Shown: positions 42,755 to 54,399 of the stretch, in pieces
How positions within the stretch are numbered: position 1 is the first letter of the stretch
How the letters are laid out: each line of letters opens with the position of its first letter
Assembly (NCBI GenBank): GCA_963921935.1
Contig: OY998185.1
Coordinates: forward strand, 58,233,717 to 58,297,716
Direction of reading: 5' to 3'
Length of the DNA stretch: 64,000 bases
Source: Galeruca laticollis
Taxonomy: Eukaryota; Arthropoda; Insecta; Coleoptera; Chrysomelidae
The notes under the pieces: generated by a model
Databases searched by the model: none
What the model was told of the DNA's origin: nothing
The model's input: only the letters and a program-made list of their open reading frames with translations
Made by a program: the position numbers and the translations under genes

Positions 42755-43506
42755 ATGGATCTTCGTCAAGTAAAGGCCTTATCTATTCAATTTTTAATTC
42801 AGTTTGCAAAAACAAACGACGTACCAACCCCATCTGACGGCAGTGATGATAGTACATCCACAGCCGCTGATGTAAGCCTGCCCAAAGGCAGTAAACGGCG
42901 TAGGGTACTGTCTAGCAGGCTTGACAGCTACGCCGTTATCACACCTGTTGGGCACAGACTCGTTGACAACATTGAAAGCAGAAACTCCAAGGGAAAAGGG
43001 TAGGCGGCATCAGCTAAAGCATATCAAGCTTCAGGACAAATTTTTACTATCCTGTTATGGATTTGCTATTGCATGAGATGAAAAGAAAATTTTCAGAAGA
43101 CAGCTTGAAACTGGCGATGTCATCCGAACAGTTTTTGCGATTGAATATAGAAAAAAGTATGTTCTTCATAAACACTTACGATATGGCAAATGTCAATATA
43201 AGAAGTTTGAAAGCAGAAATGAACCTAGCTAAGCTTATTGTGCAAGAAAAGAAGGACGCTGACAATGACAATATTTTGATAAGTTTGGAAACTTCATCAT
43301 TGAAAAAACTTGTTCCTGTTTTAATCGAAATCATCAGTGCTTCAACGTACCCTAACTTGCACAAAATGATGTGCGTTGCTTTTACCTTGCCTTCCAACAG
43401 TGCGTCATGCGAAAGGGCATTCTCAGCAATGCGGAGAATAAACAACTGGCTGCGTTCGACAATGAACGAAGAACGTCTGGCGGACCTAATGGTGCTGTGC
43501 TCATAA
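42755..43506 (+). pseudogene. hAT-type transposase, C-terminal part with dimerisation domain
   Basis: It continues the hAT gene after Penelope-A2: MDLRQVKALSIQFLIQFAKT, a basic linker KGSKRRR, a frame break near 43003-43057, then MKRKFSEDSLKL and the hAT C-terminal domain (SASTYPNLHKMMCVAFTLP, SNSASCERAFSAMRRINNWLRS, ERLADLMVL), ending at TAA 43504-43506. The SCERAFSAMR segment is the hAT dimerisation signature. Together with 40320-41090 it makes one gene split by transposition. Confidence 0.85.
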
Positions 43507-43589
43507 AGTAACATAGTAAAAGACATGGACTATGATCAACCTGCAGATTTGTATCTTTCGAAGGGTCGACGAATATAAAGTCTTCTTCT

Positions 43590-44470
43590 TCTTCTACTTC
43601 TTGGAGATCTGCCGATCTGTTACTTCTGAAGCTGCCTTTGCATCTTTTCCTGGGAGATCGATTGCCAGCTATCTTTCCACCTTCTAGGTGGTCTCCCGGG
43701 AGGTCTTGAGCCGGGCGGGTTGTTTTCTAGGACTATTCTCGGAAGTCTGTTCTCGTTCACCCGTCTTACATGGTTGTACCACTGCCTCTTACGTTGTCTT
43801 CCCCATCTCACAATATTCTGTATCCCGCACTGCTCTCTGACATCTGTGTTTCTTACTCTGTCTCTTCTTGTTTTCCCCACTATTGTTCTCAGTGTTTTCA
43901 TCTCGGCCACCCTTAGCATTTGTTTCGTCTTGTTGGTGTCCTCGCGGAATTCCGTGCCGCACGTCATGATGGGTCTGATACAAGTCTTGTAGATTCTAAT
44001 TTTGCTATCCTTGCGCATTTACGGGTTGGACCAGACTATATCTCGTAGGCATCCTGATAGTGCGGATGCTTTGTTAATCTGGCTTCTTAGGTCTTTAACT
44101 GGGTCATGGATACTTGATATATCTATGCCCAGATATCTGAATTGCATCACCTGTTCTATGGGATTGTCCTCCACCACCAGCTTACATCTGAGCGGATCCT
44201 TCGCGATTGTCATACATTTGGTTTTGTTGATAGAAATGTTCATATTGAGTTGGTGGCTTACCAGAAAGAACTGGAAGAGCTGTCTCTGTAGGTCGTTTTC
44301 TGATTCGGCGATGATTGCTGCATCATCAGCGTAGCACATCATACCAACTCTTTTGTTGCCCAATCTGTATCCGAGATAAAGACATGTTACTTTGTTTATA
44401 ATTTTATCCATGCGGAGATCGAACAAAAAGGGATTTAGACTGTCACCCTGTCTAATTCCTCCCGGTGTTG
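43590..44470 (-). pseudogene. RTE-like retroposon ORF2 C-terminal half, 5'-truncated
   Basis: Reads GGIRQGDSLNPFLFDL (motif B), MMCYADDAAIIAES (catalytic YADD), then QFRYLGIDIS and a single TAA at 44019-44021. The same frame continues KIRIYKTCIRPIMTCGTE...TLRTIVGKTRRDRVRN and GRPPRRWKDSW. The 3' end is a GAA-rich tail (43575-43600), as in RTE elements. The family differs from the RTE at 32-35 kb. It lies directly downstream of the hAT gene. Confidence 0.8.
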
Positions 44471-45199
44471 GGAATATAAGGTAAGCCTGGTGAAGAGACA
44501 TTAATAACTATGAAGAATAAAAAGACTTTCGTTATACAGTAATCACTATCTAACTCACAAACGAAACAATCTTTTGCTGTACATTTTTTCTTGTTAAACT
44601 TGAAGTTTTCACAATACTGTGTCAATAAAATAATGTCACTTTTAATTAAATTTGTTATGAGCGTTTTTGTATTCGTTAGTTCTTTCAATCGGTAATTAAT
44701 TAAACAAATCAAATTGATTTGAAGGTTAAATATAGGTAAACAGACTATCTTCTTCAAAAACAAATAAATGCTATTTAAAGATTCTCAAAACGCTTTTCTA
44801 GCAACAATTAAAAGCAATATTCTAGGGCGGTTTTCATAATAAAATAGATAGACAGTTTTCTCAACTGAAATGAGCTATATTAATAAAATGTTGGGGGTTT
44901 TATTTTTGTTATAATAAATAATAATAGTGCCTACTTGGCATAGGCCTTAAAACGGACCATTTAAATAAGATTTTGGTGTTTGAATTTGAGCATACAGTGC
45001 CTCATACTTTAAGATAGGTGGCACCCCCAAAAATGTTGACCTAAATCCGCCCATGCTGTAGCTTCGGGCGAGCGATCTTTTTCAAATTTAAAAATCATTA
45101 AAAATTATTAAAGATCGACAAACAACAAAATGAATATTTTTTTTTATTTCGACAGAAAGTCGCATCAACCGTAGTAGGTTATTAGCGACGGTACAATAG
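44471..45199. other. AT-rich intron DNA, no recognised gene
   Basis: The minus-strand ORF 44452-44763 has a small Cys cluster (KKCTAKDCFVCELDSDYC) that might be a Penelope linker, but this is too weak to call. Nothing else. Confidence 0.3.
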
Positions 45200-45230
45200 A
45201 TAATAACATAATTACACTGAATTATACATA

Positions 45231-48200
45231 TTAATTAATTTTAAAAATATTATTATCCTGAAATAAGGCTTCAAGTGTGTTGGGTAGTTTACAATATTTT
45301 CTTTGATTATAGTATTTAGGACATTCTGTGAGGATATGTTTCACTGTTACATCTACATTACTGAGATCACATACTGGATGTTCTTCACGTTTTATTAGAT
45401 AAGAGTGAGTTAGTCTAGTATGCCCCAACCGTAGACGTGAAATAATCACTTGGTGTTGCCTGTTGTTAGAAAAAGGAAACCACTTTTTATATAGAGGTTT
45501 AATTTCACGAAGTTTTGAGTCACTTTCAGTCCACAAAGCGATCATTTTTCTATTTAATACGCACTTTAGATCCGAACTAACTACCTTTGAAATCGATAAC
45601 GCCCTTTCATCTGTGATGGAATTACGAGCACATCTGTCCGCTTCTTCATTTCCACTAATACCAATATGGGATGGGATCAAAATAAAGATGACATCATTGT
45701 TTCGTTCTCTGGCAACGTAGAGTTCTTTCTTAATAAGATGAACCAAAGGATGTTTAGAATAAATCGTTTGTATAGAGTGTGTATGGGCGGGAAATAAGGG
45801 GACTGTATTATTTTTTTTCTTTCTATTTGGTTCAATACATGAACTGATACCGGCAATAAAGTGAAGCAAACAATAAAGAAATCATATAAAAAAGGAGGAA
45901 GCATATAACACTTACCCTTGTTATTCCAGCAGGTCTTCTTGTCGGTACCGACTAAGTATGAAGATAGGACCACGTAAATTGTAAATTCTGCGGTTACACA
46001 CTTTATTTTAATGTAAAAATGATTTTTATCACGAGCGACCACATGTATCGTACACCGTTCAAAACGCTACTCCCGTCTTTTTTTAAACCTAGTTGGCGCG
46101 CGCTGAACTATGCCTTGACTTGGGGGCAATGCTAAATGCTTCCAAAATTTACTTAAATAATTGCTGTGGGGATTGAACAGAGTGTAAGGAACTGAGGGAG
46201 TCTGTAAGGACAAGGAAAGGGTTGAGGTGGCTGCTTTCGTAGATATGTGTTAAAGCTTGATATATAGCGAATAGTTCTGCCGAAAGGATATTTGTGTAGG
46301 ATGGAAGTTTATATAGGAGTTTTTGCGAATCAGTTACTACAGCTGCTCCTACGCCTATGGTCGATTTGGAGGCATCTGTATATATAATTTGGATACTTTC
46401 CCAAAGTGTCGAACAACTTGGCTTTTATAACAGTTGGGTTTGTATTTTGTTTATTATATTTAGTTAAACTTTTGTCGCAATTTGGTATCTTTACCATCCA
46501 GGGTTCTATGTTATAATAAGTGGCAATTGGGTAAACTTTTGGTAGACAGAAGTCAATTTCTTGAAAGTATGTTCTAATTCTCTCGTAAAACGGTTTTGGT
46601 GTCCTCGATTTCCCAGTAAAAATTCCTTCTAATTTATTTGAGTGTGTGTACTGATATGTTGGATTTGACATATTGGCAAGAATGGTAACTGCATAATTGC
46701 TGCTAAAAAATGTTCGCCTTAGGCCTAAGGCTGGTTCTCCTAATTCCCACTATAGACTTTTTACCGGTGTAGTTCTAAAAGCTCCAAGTATAATCCGGAA
46801 AGTGGAATTTTGGATTATTTCGAGTTGGTCGTCGTCAGTTTTGTTTGCTGTATCATATGCTATAGAACCATAGTCTAATACTGATCTGATGAGAGATTTA
46901 TACAATAACAATAAAGTTGGACCATCAGCACCTCATTTCTGGTTAGCTACCACTTTTAGAACGTTTAATCTCTTTTGACATTCTAAGGCTAGATTGTTGA
47001 TGTGTATTTTCCAATTTAATTTGCTGTCTAAGTGCATACCTAAAAATTGTACACAAGGTAGGATCTTTAGATTTTCGCCATGTAGTATCAGGTTAGGTTG
47101 AAATAGTTCATTTGTTTTGCTAAATAACATGCAGTGAGTTTTGGAGGTTGAAAAACGAACTCCTGTTTGCGAACACCAAATCTCCAGGTTTGTAAGAAAA
47201 TATTGGAGAAAATTATTCATTGTGGTCATATTTGTACCTTTTAAGAAAACAACTAGATCGTCAGCGTATATTCTTGTTCTAAGGAGTGCTTTTATATTCT
47301 CCAAGATTCTATTCAAGGCTACAATAAATAATGTGGTGCTTTTTACGGAGCCTTGCGGTGTTCCATTCTCTTGTAATTTATTTTTAGATATCTGTGTATT
47401 TGTTCTGACAACAAAAGTTCTTTTTTGGAGGAAGTTTTTGATAAAAGCTAAGCAGTGGCCTTGTATTTTCCATTCACTCAACGTTCTCAATATATGATAT
47501 CGCCACATCGTGTCGAATGCCTGGTTAATATCGAAAAATATGGCCATGTACGTCTGGTTCAATGCGAAACCCTCATGAATAAAGCTTTCTAATTCAACAA
47601 TGTTATCTAAAGTTGATCTATGTTTTCTGAAGCCACTTTGTTCCGGGATCAGAAGGATTCTGCTTTCAAGTGTCCATAAAAGTCGTTTGTTAATTATTTT
47701 ATCGAGTAGCTTGTACATTGGACAAGTTATTGAGATATGTCTATAAGATGCAGCGATTGTTTTAGGTTTTTTAGGCTTTAGTATTGGTATGACAATAGCT
47801 TCACCCCATTTTTCTGGAAAGAGGTGTTTAGTCCAGATTTTATTGTATAGGTGTAACAAGTAATCTTTGGAATTTTGAGGTAAGTGCTTCAAGAATACTA
47901 CAGGAATGTCATCTGGCCCGCCGCATGTATCTTTTAAGTCTTCTAGTGCTTCATTTAATTCATTTTCAGTTATATTATGATTTAAAGGATCGTGTATGTC
48001 AAAAATTTCAATATCATTTGCTTCCTGTGAAACTTTCTTGGTAATAAAGGCGTTATCATAATTATTGTTGTTGGAGTGTCTAGCATATGTATCAGAGAGT
48101 ATATCTGCAATATGTTTGTCGTCTCTAACCGTTATTCCATCGAGATCTAGGGATGTTATTTTTTAAATGGAGCTTTTACCAGAAATATTCTTGATTTTTT

Positions 48201-49242
48201 TCCATACATGTGATATTGGAGTGGATCTATTAATTGAAGATACAAATTGTCTCCATGATTCCGTTTTTGCAGTTTTTATTATGTGTCTAGAAATTGCTGT
48301 TAGTCGGTTGATTTCAACGAGGTTTTCTGTGGTTTTGTGTCTTTTGTAAACGTTGATGGCATGCTTACTAGTTTTATGGCGTCTTCGCATGTTTTACTCC
48401 ACCATGGAACTGGAATTCTACCTGTAACAACCAATACTAGATTCTGCGGCAGATAATTTTCAAGATTTCTTAAATCGTTATCAATATTCTCGGTCGTAGT
48501 AAGGTTTTCTATTTTCTTTTGAATATTTTCAGAAAAGGCATCCCAGTTTGCATTCTTTAATCTCCAAATGTAAGATGGTGAAGTAGTTTTTGTTTCGAAG
48601 TTGGTATTTCATATAATAATCGGGTAATGATCACTATCATATAAATAAGGATCTACTTCCCAGGATACCGATAACGAGACCGTAAGATCACAAAAGGATA
48701 GATCTATTGCGGGTGATTCTCCTGTTGCAGAATTGAAGCGACTTTTAGTACCATTATTTAATACATTAAAATTAAAATGGTCAATAACATTCGCAATTGC
48801 TCGACCTCGATTATCATTAGATTCGGAGCCCCAAAATATATGATGACCGTTAAAATAACCTAAAATTAATCTTGGTGTTGGTATTTGATTAATAACATCA
48901 CAAATATCTTGCATGTCCAATGGACCTGCCGGTAGGTACATATTACATATGTGTATTGGGTGCGAGCTCTTAATTTTTGCGGCAACGACTTCCAGGTTGG
49001 AATTAATCGGAAGAATTTCTGCTTCTAATGTGTTCGATACATAAATCGCAACTCCGCCACTGGCATGTTGACGATTTGTTCTGTTCCTAAAGAAGCACTG
49101 ATAAATTTTTAGTGAATGATAATGATCTAGTTTAAAATGTGTCTCTTGAAGGCATAAAATGTCAGGAAAGTGTTCTGATAAGAGTTTTTGTAGCATAGGT
49201 AGACGCTCGTAGTATCCATTCAGGTTCCACTGAACAATTCAT
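45231..49242 (-). pseudogene. I-like element ORF2: endonuclease, RT and RNase H, decayed
   Basis: Endonuclease: QWNLNGYYERLP, ILCLQETHF, SGGVAIYVS, LILGYFNGHHIFWGS (GDFN expected, so the catalytic Asp is Tyr), and DSDHYPI. RT: PILKPKKPKTIAASYRHIS, EQSGFRKHRSTLDNI, motif A IFFDINQAFDTM, motif B NGTPQGSVKSTTLF, catalytic RIYADDLVVF. RNase H: YIYTDASKSTIGVGAA (Asp), ILSAELFAIYQAL (Glu), LVLTDSLSSL (Asp). An insertion of about 280 bp (about 45850-46130) separates this from HPLVHLIKKEL...PSHIGISGNEEAD and the HILTECPKY tail. The linker at 47900-48600 has several frameshifts. Confidence 0.88.
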
Positions 49243-49295
49243 TTAAATAGCATTGGATTGAAAATAAATAATAATAAACAAATGAAAGTGGAGTT

Positions 49296-50588
49296 CTATT
49301 CATGAGAGGTCGAGTCACTTTCTGTAGCCATCGATTCATGATTGATTTCGTCTCCTATGTGTCTGTATATTTTTTGTTTAAGTTTAGTGATACGTCTTTC
49401 AGTAAGCAGAGGATAAATTTTGTTTAACATGATCACTAGTGATCCATAGTCAGTTGTGTAGTCCTTAACTACTTCCAGGGCATTATGAGAGCCAAGAGTA
49501 TTTTCAAATAGGTCTACAAGTTGGTCGTAGTTTAATGGCAGTCCTTCAGAATTGTCTGTTATATATGCTTTGTCTGGTTGAAGTAAAATTTTTACAGGAA
49601 CTGCTGAGGTTGTCTTAACTTTTTTTATTGTTTTTTTAATAGGATTAGGTTTTTGGAAAATTGATTCTGAGTTTGTTTCTTCTATAGTGGGGCTCTCAGA
49701 TGCGGGTCTTTTTGGAGTATTGGTTGCTGATGGAATTGGTGTGTTCGGATTGTTGATCGCTCCAATGGTGGAGGGTTTTATTATATCGATAATAGGAGTA
49801 GGTGTGCAGTTTGTGGCGTTATTGGTTGATAATGTACTAGGTGCGGGAGATGTGTTAGTCTGTTGTTGAATTAAATTAGCTGAGATAGAAACTGAGCAGT
49901 GTGCTGCAAGATGTCCTATCTGGCGACATTTGAAACAAGTCATTCCGTCTTATGCTACAAATACTCTGTATGATGTATTATCATGATTGATCAATATAGA
50001 ATCAGGAATTTGGATATTGTGAGACGTAACGAAAATTTGTCTTCTAAAACTAAGAATATGACTAAATTCCGGAAGAGCTGTACTGATTCTTAGTACTGAC
50101 ATAGGTGAAATTGGATTTAGACCTATATTTTGTAATTCATTTATTAAAAGTTCATTGGGTATGGTAGGACATACATTCGATAATAAAAGTCTTTCTGCTG
50201 GTGTAACAAGTTTTCTGGCCTTAATTATTTCACCATTTACCGTTATTTCTCCAATATCATCGAGGAATTTATTGACTATATTTTTGTCGGCTAAATATAC
50301 GCTGATTCTGTTATTAGTTATTTTAGAGATATGTGTGATATATTTTGGTTGTATAACAGTTCCCAAAGGAATTAAATAGTCTTGAATAGGAATTCCTTCT
50401 AATGCGTTAAAAATAATAGCTGGTTCTTTATAAGGATATCTTGTTTGTTTCGCAACGTTAGAATAGGATTTTGTTTGGTTGGATAGGATTTGAGAAGAGG
50501 AATATAATGGTGTGTAATTGATCATTGTGTTGTTGGTATTGGAATGTGTTGGTAGTTGATCAGTCTGCGTGGGAATTAACAGTGGCAT
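49296..50588 (-). pseudogene. I-like element ORF1 (gag-like, zinc knuckle), one in-frame stop
   Basis: It starts MPLLIPTQTDQLP and has a Ser/Thr/Asn-rich leader. A conserved RNA-binding-like block follows (FNALEGIPIQDYLIPLG, KPKYITHIS-like, NGEIIKARKLVTPAERLLLSNVCP). A TAA occurs after YRVFVA (about 49947), and the same frame continues DGMTCFKCRQIGHLAAHC, a CX2CX4HX4C zinc knuckle. A Pro/Thr/Asn-rich region and a final coiled segment follow. Such proteins bind the element RNA. Only the stop interrupts 430 codons. Confidence 0.85.
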
Positions 50589-50949
50589 ATTAGAATATGT
50601 TTAATTAATTATCCTAGGTCGTATTGGGCAGGTTTGACCCTGTCCATCCCAGTACCTAGGTACGGAAAAAACTTTGAATTGATATTTACTTCGTATTTGA
50701 AGTTTATACTAATGGTAAATTTCTTATTTACTTCGAGAAAAGTCTTAAATTTTGGGTACTTACAGGTGAACAATAGGAAGTAACTAATTAAAAACACTAT
50801 GGCAATAAAGCGAAATTAAACTACACTGTGTATTTACTAGAACATTAATAAAAGATAAGAGCGAGGTTAAAACAACTTGTTATATTATTTGCCAGAACCG
50901 GACTCACAAAATGAATATAATGTTACAGAATCACTAGGTATCTACTTAC

Positions 50950-51005
50950 GTATTTTATCATGTCTATACTTTGTTTAGCGTCAGGTATCTTTGGTAAAGT
51001 ATTTC
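50950..51005 (-). CDS. RSPH10B: RSPH10B-like MORN-repeat protein, exon 3
   Basis: A 56-base exon with acceptor tttcaattgcag and donor TAC/GTAAGT. The phase-1 entry completes Gly with exon 2, and the phase-0 exit fits exon 4. It encodes GNTLPKIPDAKQSIDMIKY. Alone it would be invisible; phase agreement on both sides supports it. The intron to exon 2 is only 147 bp; the intron to exon 4 is 11.4 kb and contains the I-like and hAT elements. Confidence 0.75.
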
Positions 51006-51152
51006 CTGCAATTGAAACTTAATGATTTATGTTTTTTATAAATAATGTATCACCTGCACAACGAAAACCCAGTCAAGGAAATTGTTGTTTATGTCCTTCG
51101 GGATACGGAAGAATATTTTAGGTTAGCTTATGAGGAGAAATAATCTACATAC

Positions 51153-51405
51153 CGTCAGCGTTGTTTGTCTCCTGAATAACGCCCAAACCGCTATTATCAG
51201 TGTCGTGCAATATTGACGATTTTAAAACTTGGGGATTTATTTTGTTCAGAAATAATTTGGAACCTTCTGCTCCTATTACACTGGTCTGATGTAAATCGTT
51301 TTCTTGGATATCTTGAAAATCTTTAGAAATACAATTCATGTCAAAAACGGAGTCAATGCTACTGACATATTCACAATGCAGTTTCCTCACTAAAGGTAAT
51401 CGTGT
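51153..51405 (-). CDS. RSPH10B: RSPH10B-like MORN-repeat protein, exon 2
   Basis: It has an acceptor ttctattgtag and a donor GACG/GTATGT. The phase-0 entry from exon 1 reads TRLPLVRKLHCEYVSSIDS and ends ETNNAD, in phase 1 toward exon 3. It is acidic and low in recognisable motifs, as expected for the variable N-terminal region ahead of the MORN block. No stop. Assigned to the gene by splice phase and strand, not by homology. Confidence 0.7.
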
Positions 51406-51409
51406 CTAC

Positions 51410-51889
51410 AATAGAAAATTTTAATTAATTTTCGAGGTATTGGGAATCTTAATCGATATTATTTATGTGGTCATTCTGCAGAATAATTATATCATAGATT
51501 CTATATAGGTTTCTTAAATCTGTCAATTTCTACTTGCTATGTAGACATACACCACATTGTTCTTTTGTTTATTAAATAAAGTTAAGTTAATTCTGCGATC
51601 ATCCTTTTATTTACCCCATCCTAGCCACCACAAAGGACCCAGCACACCTTATATGGGAAAATGGCTATTCGTCAAATCTCTGGAATTTTTGATATATTGT
51701 AGAATTGATCATTCTGGTGAAAAGTTTCAATGGGCGCAACACGATCCTATGACTAGTTTTCGAGATACAGGGTGTTGAATATGAGAAATATTCACTTTTC
51801 ATCACTCCGTATCTCTGAAGTTATGATTTAGTTCTGATTTATCTTTGGTGGTATTATCATCACATCCTTGTATGACAAATTCATGAGAA
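51410..51889. other. Intron DNA, possible retroposon 3' scrap
   Basis: The stretch 51640-51790 ends with a cgagatacagggtg-type motif that resembles insect element ends; no protein evidence. Confidence 0.3.
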
Positions 51890-52690
51890 ATTCATTTCCA
51901 TGCATGTTTCTGGCTCATTTGCCTCTTCAGCACGGTATAAGCAAATAAGGATGTGAAATTTGGGAGCAAAGATGTTAATCGAAACATGGGAAAACACAAA
52001 ACAACGGATTTCAGCAGGGAAACCAAACGCTCATTTGTGCCTTCAATTGGAAGATCCCGAGTTTTCAGGACAATAACCAAGATCGACACGGAGGCGTTGT
52101 TGTGGGTTAAAATCATACACGAGTATTAGATGGACTGCTGGTATATTTAAGTAATTAAATATTAACAATAACTTCGTAATGATATACCAACCCGGCTTCC
52201 AAGCTCAAACTGTCACTTGCAAACCATTGCAGTGTAGTACATGACAATATAATGATACTGACATAACATCCTTCCCTTTATCAAACGATTCGTTAATTAA
52301 TATGTAATGTAAAAACTTATTTTTAATAAATGATGTAATCATTTAGGTAAGAGGGTTTCTTAATGTTTCTCACTGGCCGTGAAGGAGTATTACTGGACTT
52401 GGGAATCCCTTCCTCATTGGCACTATTATAACTATCACCCTTTATCTCCTCCTCACTTATTTTGGAATTTTTATAGTCATCAGATGCAATTTTTTGGTTG
52501 TTGTCCTGAAAACTCAGGATCTTCCGATTGAAGGCACAAATGAGCGTTTGGTTTCCCTGCTGAAATCCGTTGTTTTGTGCTTTCCCATGTTTCGATTAAC
52601 ATCTTCGCTCCCAAATTTCACATACTTATTTGGTTATACCGTGCTGAAGAGGCAAATGAGTCAGAAACAGCCGCGGTTACCACTCTGTTT
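51890..52690. repeat. Foldback element 6 with matching ORF in both arms
   Basis: Left arm 51895-52085 and right arm 52495-52675 are about 180-bp inverted repeats, roughly 410 bp apart. Read outward to inward each arm codes the same short peptide (DLPIEGTNERLVSLLKSVVL, then FPMFRLTS and YTVLKRQMSQK) with few differences. No family was recognised. The spacer has nothing else. Confidence 0.65.
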
Positions 52691-52772
52691 CAGTAGCCCT
52701 TTTTTGCGTGAATTACCCATTAATCTCTTTGTTATTGTCGTTAAATATCACGCGATATTCCTACATCTTCTT

Positions 52773-52775
<3 letters not shown>

Positions 52776-52826
<51 letters not shown>
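52776..52826. repeat. (AT)n microsatellite
   Basis: A pure AT run immediately outside the mariner fragment terminus. Confidence 0.95.
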
Positions 52827-52828
<2 letters not shown>

Positions 52829-53345
52829 CTATTCAAAAGTCCCCTCCCCCCTCGTATCTTTTGAACGGCTACACTACACAAATTGTTTTTGTGCAATGTG
52901 GGTTTTGACTACTTTTATTTGTCATACATTCACAGAATTCGAGTCTTCTATCGGGGTCGTCATCCGAAAGGTGGTGCACCATGTATGAATGAAATTTATT
53001 TTTAGCCAACACTCTCTGTACTGTACTTTTACTTACTTCACAGATAGACGCAACTTTAGTTGAAGAGGAAGTAGGGTTTACTACCATTTCAGCAACTATA
53101 TAAATTTTTTTATCATCACTAAATGTTGGTCGACCAGATCGTTTGGCATCTTGAACACTACCTGTTGCTTCAAACTAGTGAAGAAGCTCCCTCAAATAAG
53201 TTCTCGAGATATGGCGATCTGGGTATCTCTCATTAAATAAACGTTCCGCTTCATGGAGATTCTTTCTAGATTCACCAATTATTAAGATAGCTGCTACTTT
53301 GTTGGCTTGAGTACGTACCATTTTTCATTTGACGCAAAAAAGTTA
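52827..53345 (-). pseudogene. Mariner-family transposase N-terminus, 3'-deleted
   Basis: From ATG 53322 (MVRTQANKVAAILIIGESRK) the frame encodes a helix-turn-helix N-terminus: LFNERYPDRHISRTYLRELL, a TAG, FEATGSVQDAKRSGRPTF, then VVNPTSSSTKVASICEVSKSTVQRVL and DDDPDRRLEFCECM. This is the paired-like DNA-binding half of insect mariner transposases carrying a DUF4817-like module. The DDD catalytic half is missing; the sequence jumps to a probable terminus (agtgctattcaaaagtcccc at 52827). An internal-deletion derivative. Confidence 0.75.
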
Positions 53346-53814
53346 CTGAGCTTTTTCATAGACCTTAACACGTTCTACAACTTTTGTATGTAAAATTTTT
53401 CTCTAAATCGTACATTAAAACATTTATTTAAGAAAATTCACAAATTTACCAGAAATTTTTTTGTTTTTGATTTGATGCCAACATGTTACTTTGGTTTTTT
53501 GTACATCTCAAAACATTCTATTACTTTTGTATCTAATTTTTTATTTTGGGTCTTATACAAAAATGTTACTGAAATAAGCCTGTACAATTGGTCCTGTGCC
53601 ATTGGGATTTTTAAATTTGATTATAAAATTTGAACATTTTGTTAATTATTTTAATGTATAAGTCTAAAAATTATAATACAATTTGCGGCTCAAAAACGCA
53701 TTTGTCGCGCTTCTTACAAGAAAATTCTTCTCGCGATTTGTTTTCCTTTTGTCCTATACACTCACTATACAGTGCCGAGTACTGCCGAGTGAGGCACGCA
53801 GCTCGATACTGTCT
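53346..53814. other. Non-coding flank
   Basis: Two similar segments mention acattctattacttttgtat / acgttctacaacttttgtat (53372 and 53512), so there is a short diverged direct repeat. No gene. Confidence 0.35.
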
Positions 53815-54365
53815 ATACAGACTTTAGTAAAGCATTCGATCGGGTAAACCACCACATTTTACTACGAAAAATACACAATTTCGGAATTTCAGCTAATTTG
53901 TTTGAATTACTTAAAAGTTACCTAGAAAATAGAAAGTTTCTGGTGCAGTATAACGGAAATATCTCCACAAAAAAATATGCGAATTCTGGAGTGTCACAGG
54001 GCTCCAATCTTGGACCGTTGCTGTTTTTGATTTTTGTAAATGACATTTCGTCAAATGTGAAGTATTCGATTTGTTTACTGTTCGCTGACGACTTTAAAAT
54101 GTTTAGAAGAATCCAAACGGTGAGAGACTGTGTGCTACTCCAGAAGGATATTAATAGTCTTATATACGTGGAGTATTAATAATACATTGTATCTTAACAT
54201 TAAAAAATGTTATGTCATGTCTATCAAGCAAAAAAAAGGAGCCACTTAATTTTGATTATATCATACACACAGATACTTTAAGCCGAACTAATGAGGTGCG
54301 AGATCTAGGAGTCGTTTATAATAATCAACTATCATTTGCTACACATATAGAATAAACGGTTTTAC
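53815..54365 (+). pseudogene. Non-LTR retroposon RT fragment
   Basis: Broken frame: TDFSKAFDRVNHHILLRKI (motif A), FELLKSYLENRKFLVQYNG, SGVSQGSNLGPLLFLIFVNDI (motif B) and the catalytic LLFADDFKMFR. After a stop at 54177 the wording continues TLYLNIKKCYVMSIKQKK and TNEVRDLGVVYNNQLSF. Truncated at both ends; it runs into the satellite array. CR1/Jockey-type wording. Confidence 0.75.
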
Positions 54366-54399
54366 GCACTAACTTTTCCGCATCTGTGGCCCTGAACAA

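Larger units (their letters stand above)
45200..50640 (-). mobile_element. I-like non-LTR retroposon with ORF1, ORF2 and RNase H
   Basis: About 5.4 kb on the minus strand. The order is gag-like ORF1 (50588-49296), then ORF2 with endonuclease (49196-48609), RT (47892-46933) and RNase H (about 46380-46130), and a C-terminal RNase-H-linked tail (45869-45231). A CCHC ORF1 plus an RNase H in ORF2 points to the I group. Multiple breaks; an old copy. Confidence 0.85.

Noticed and set aside
44452..44763. Cys-rich short ORF resembling a Penelope linker
   Set aside because: Only one short Cys cluster, no GIY-YIG or RT motif next to it.
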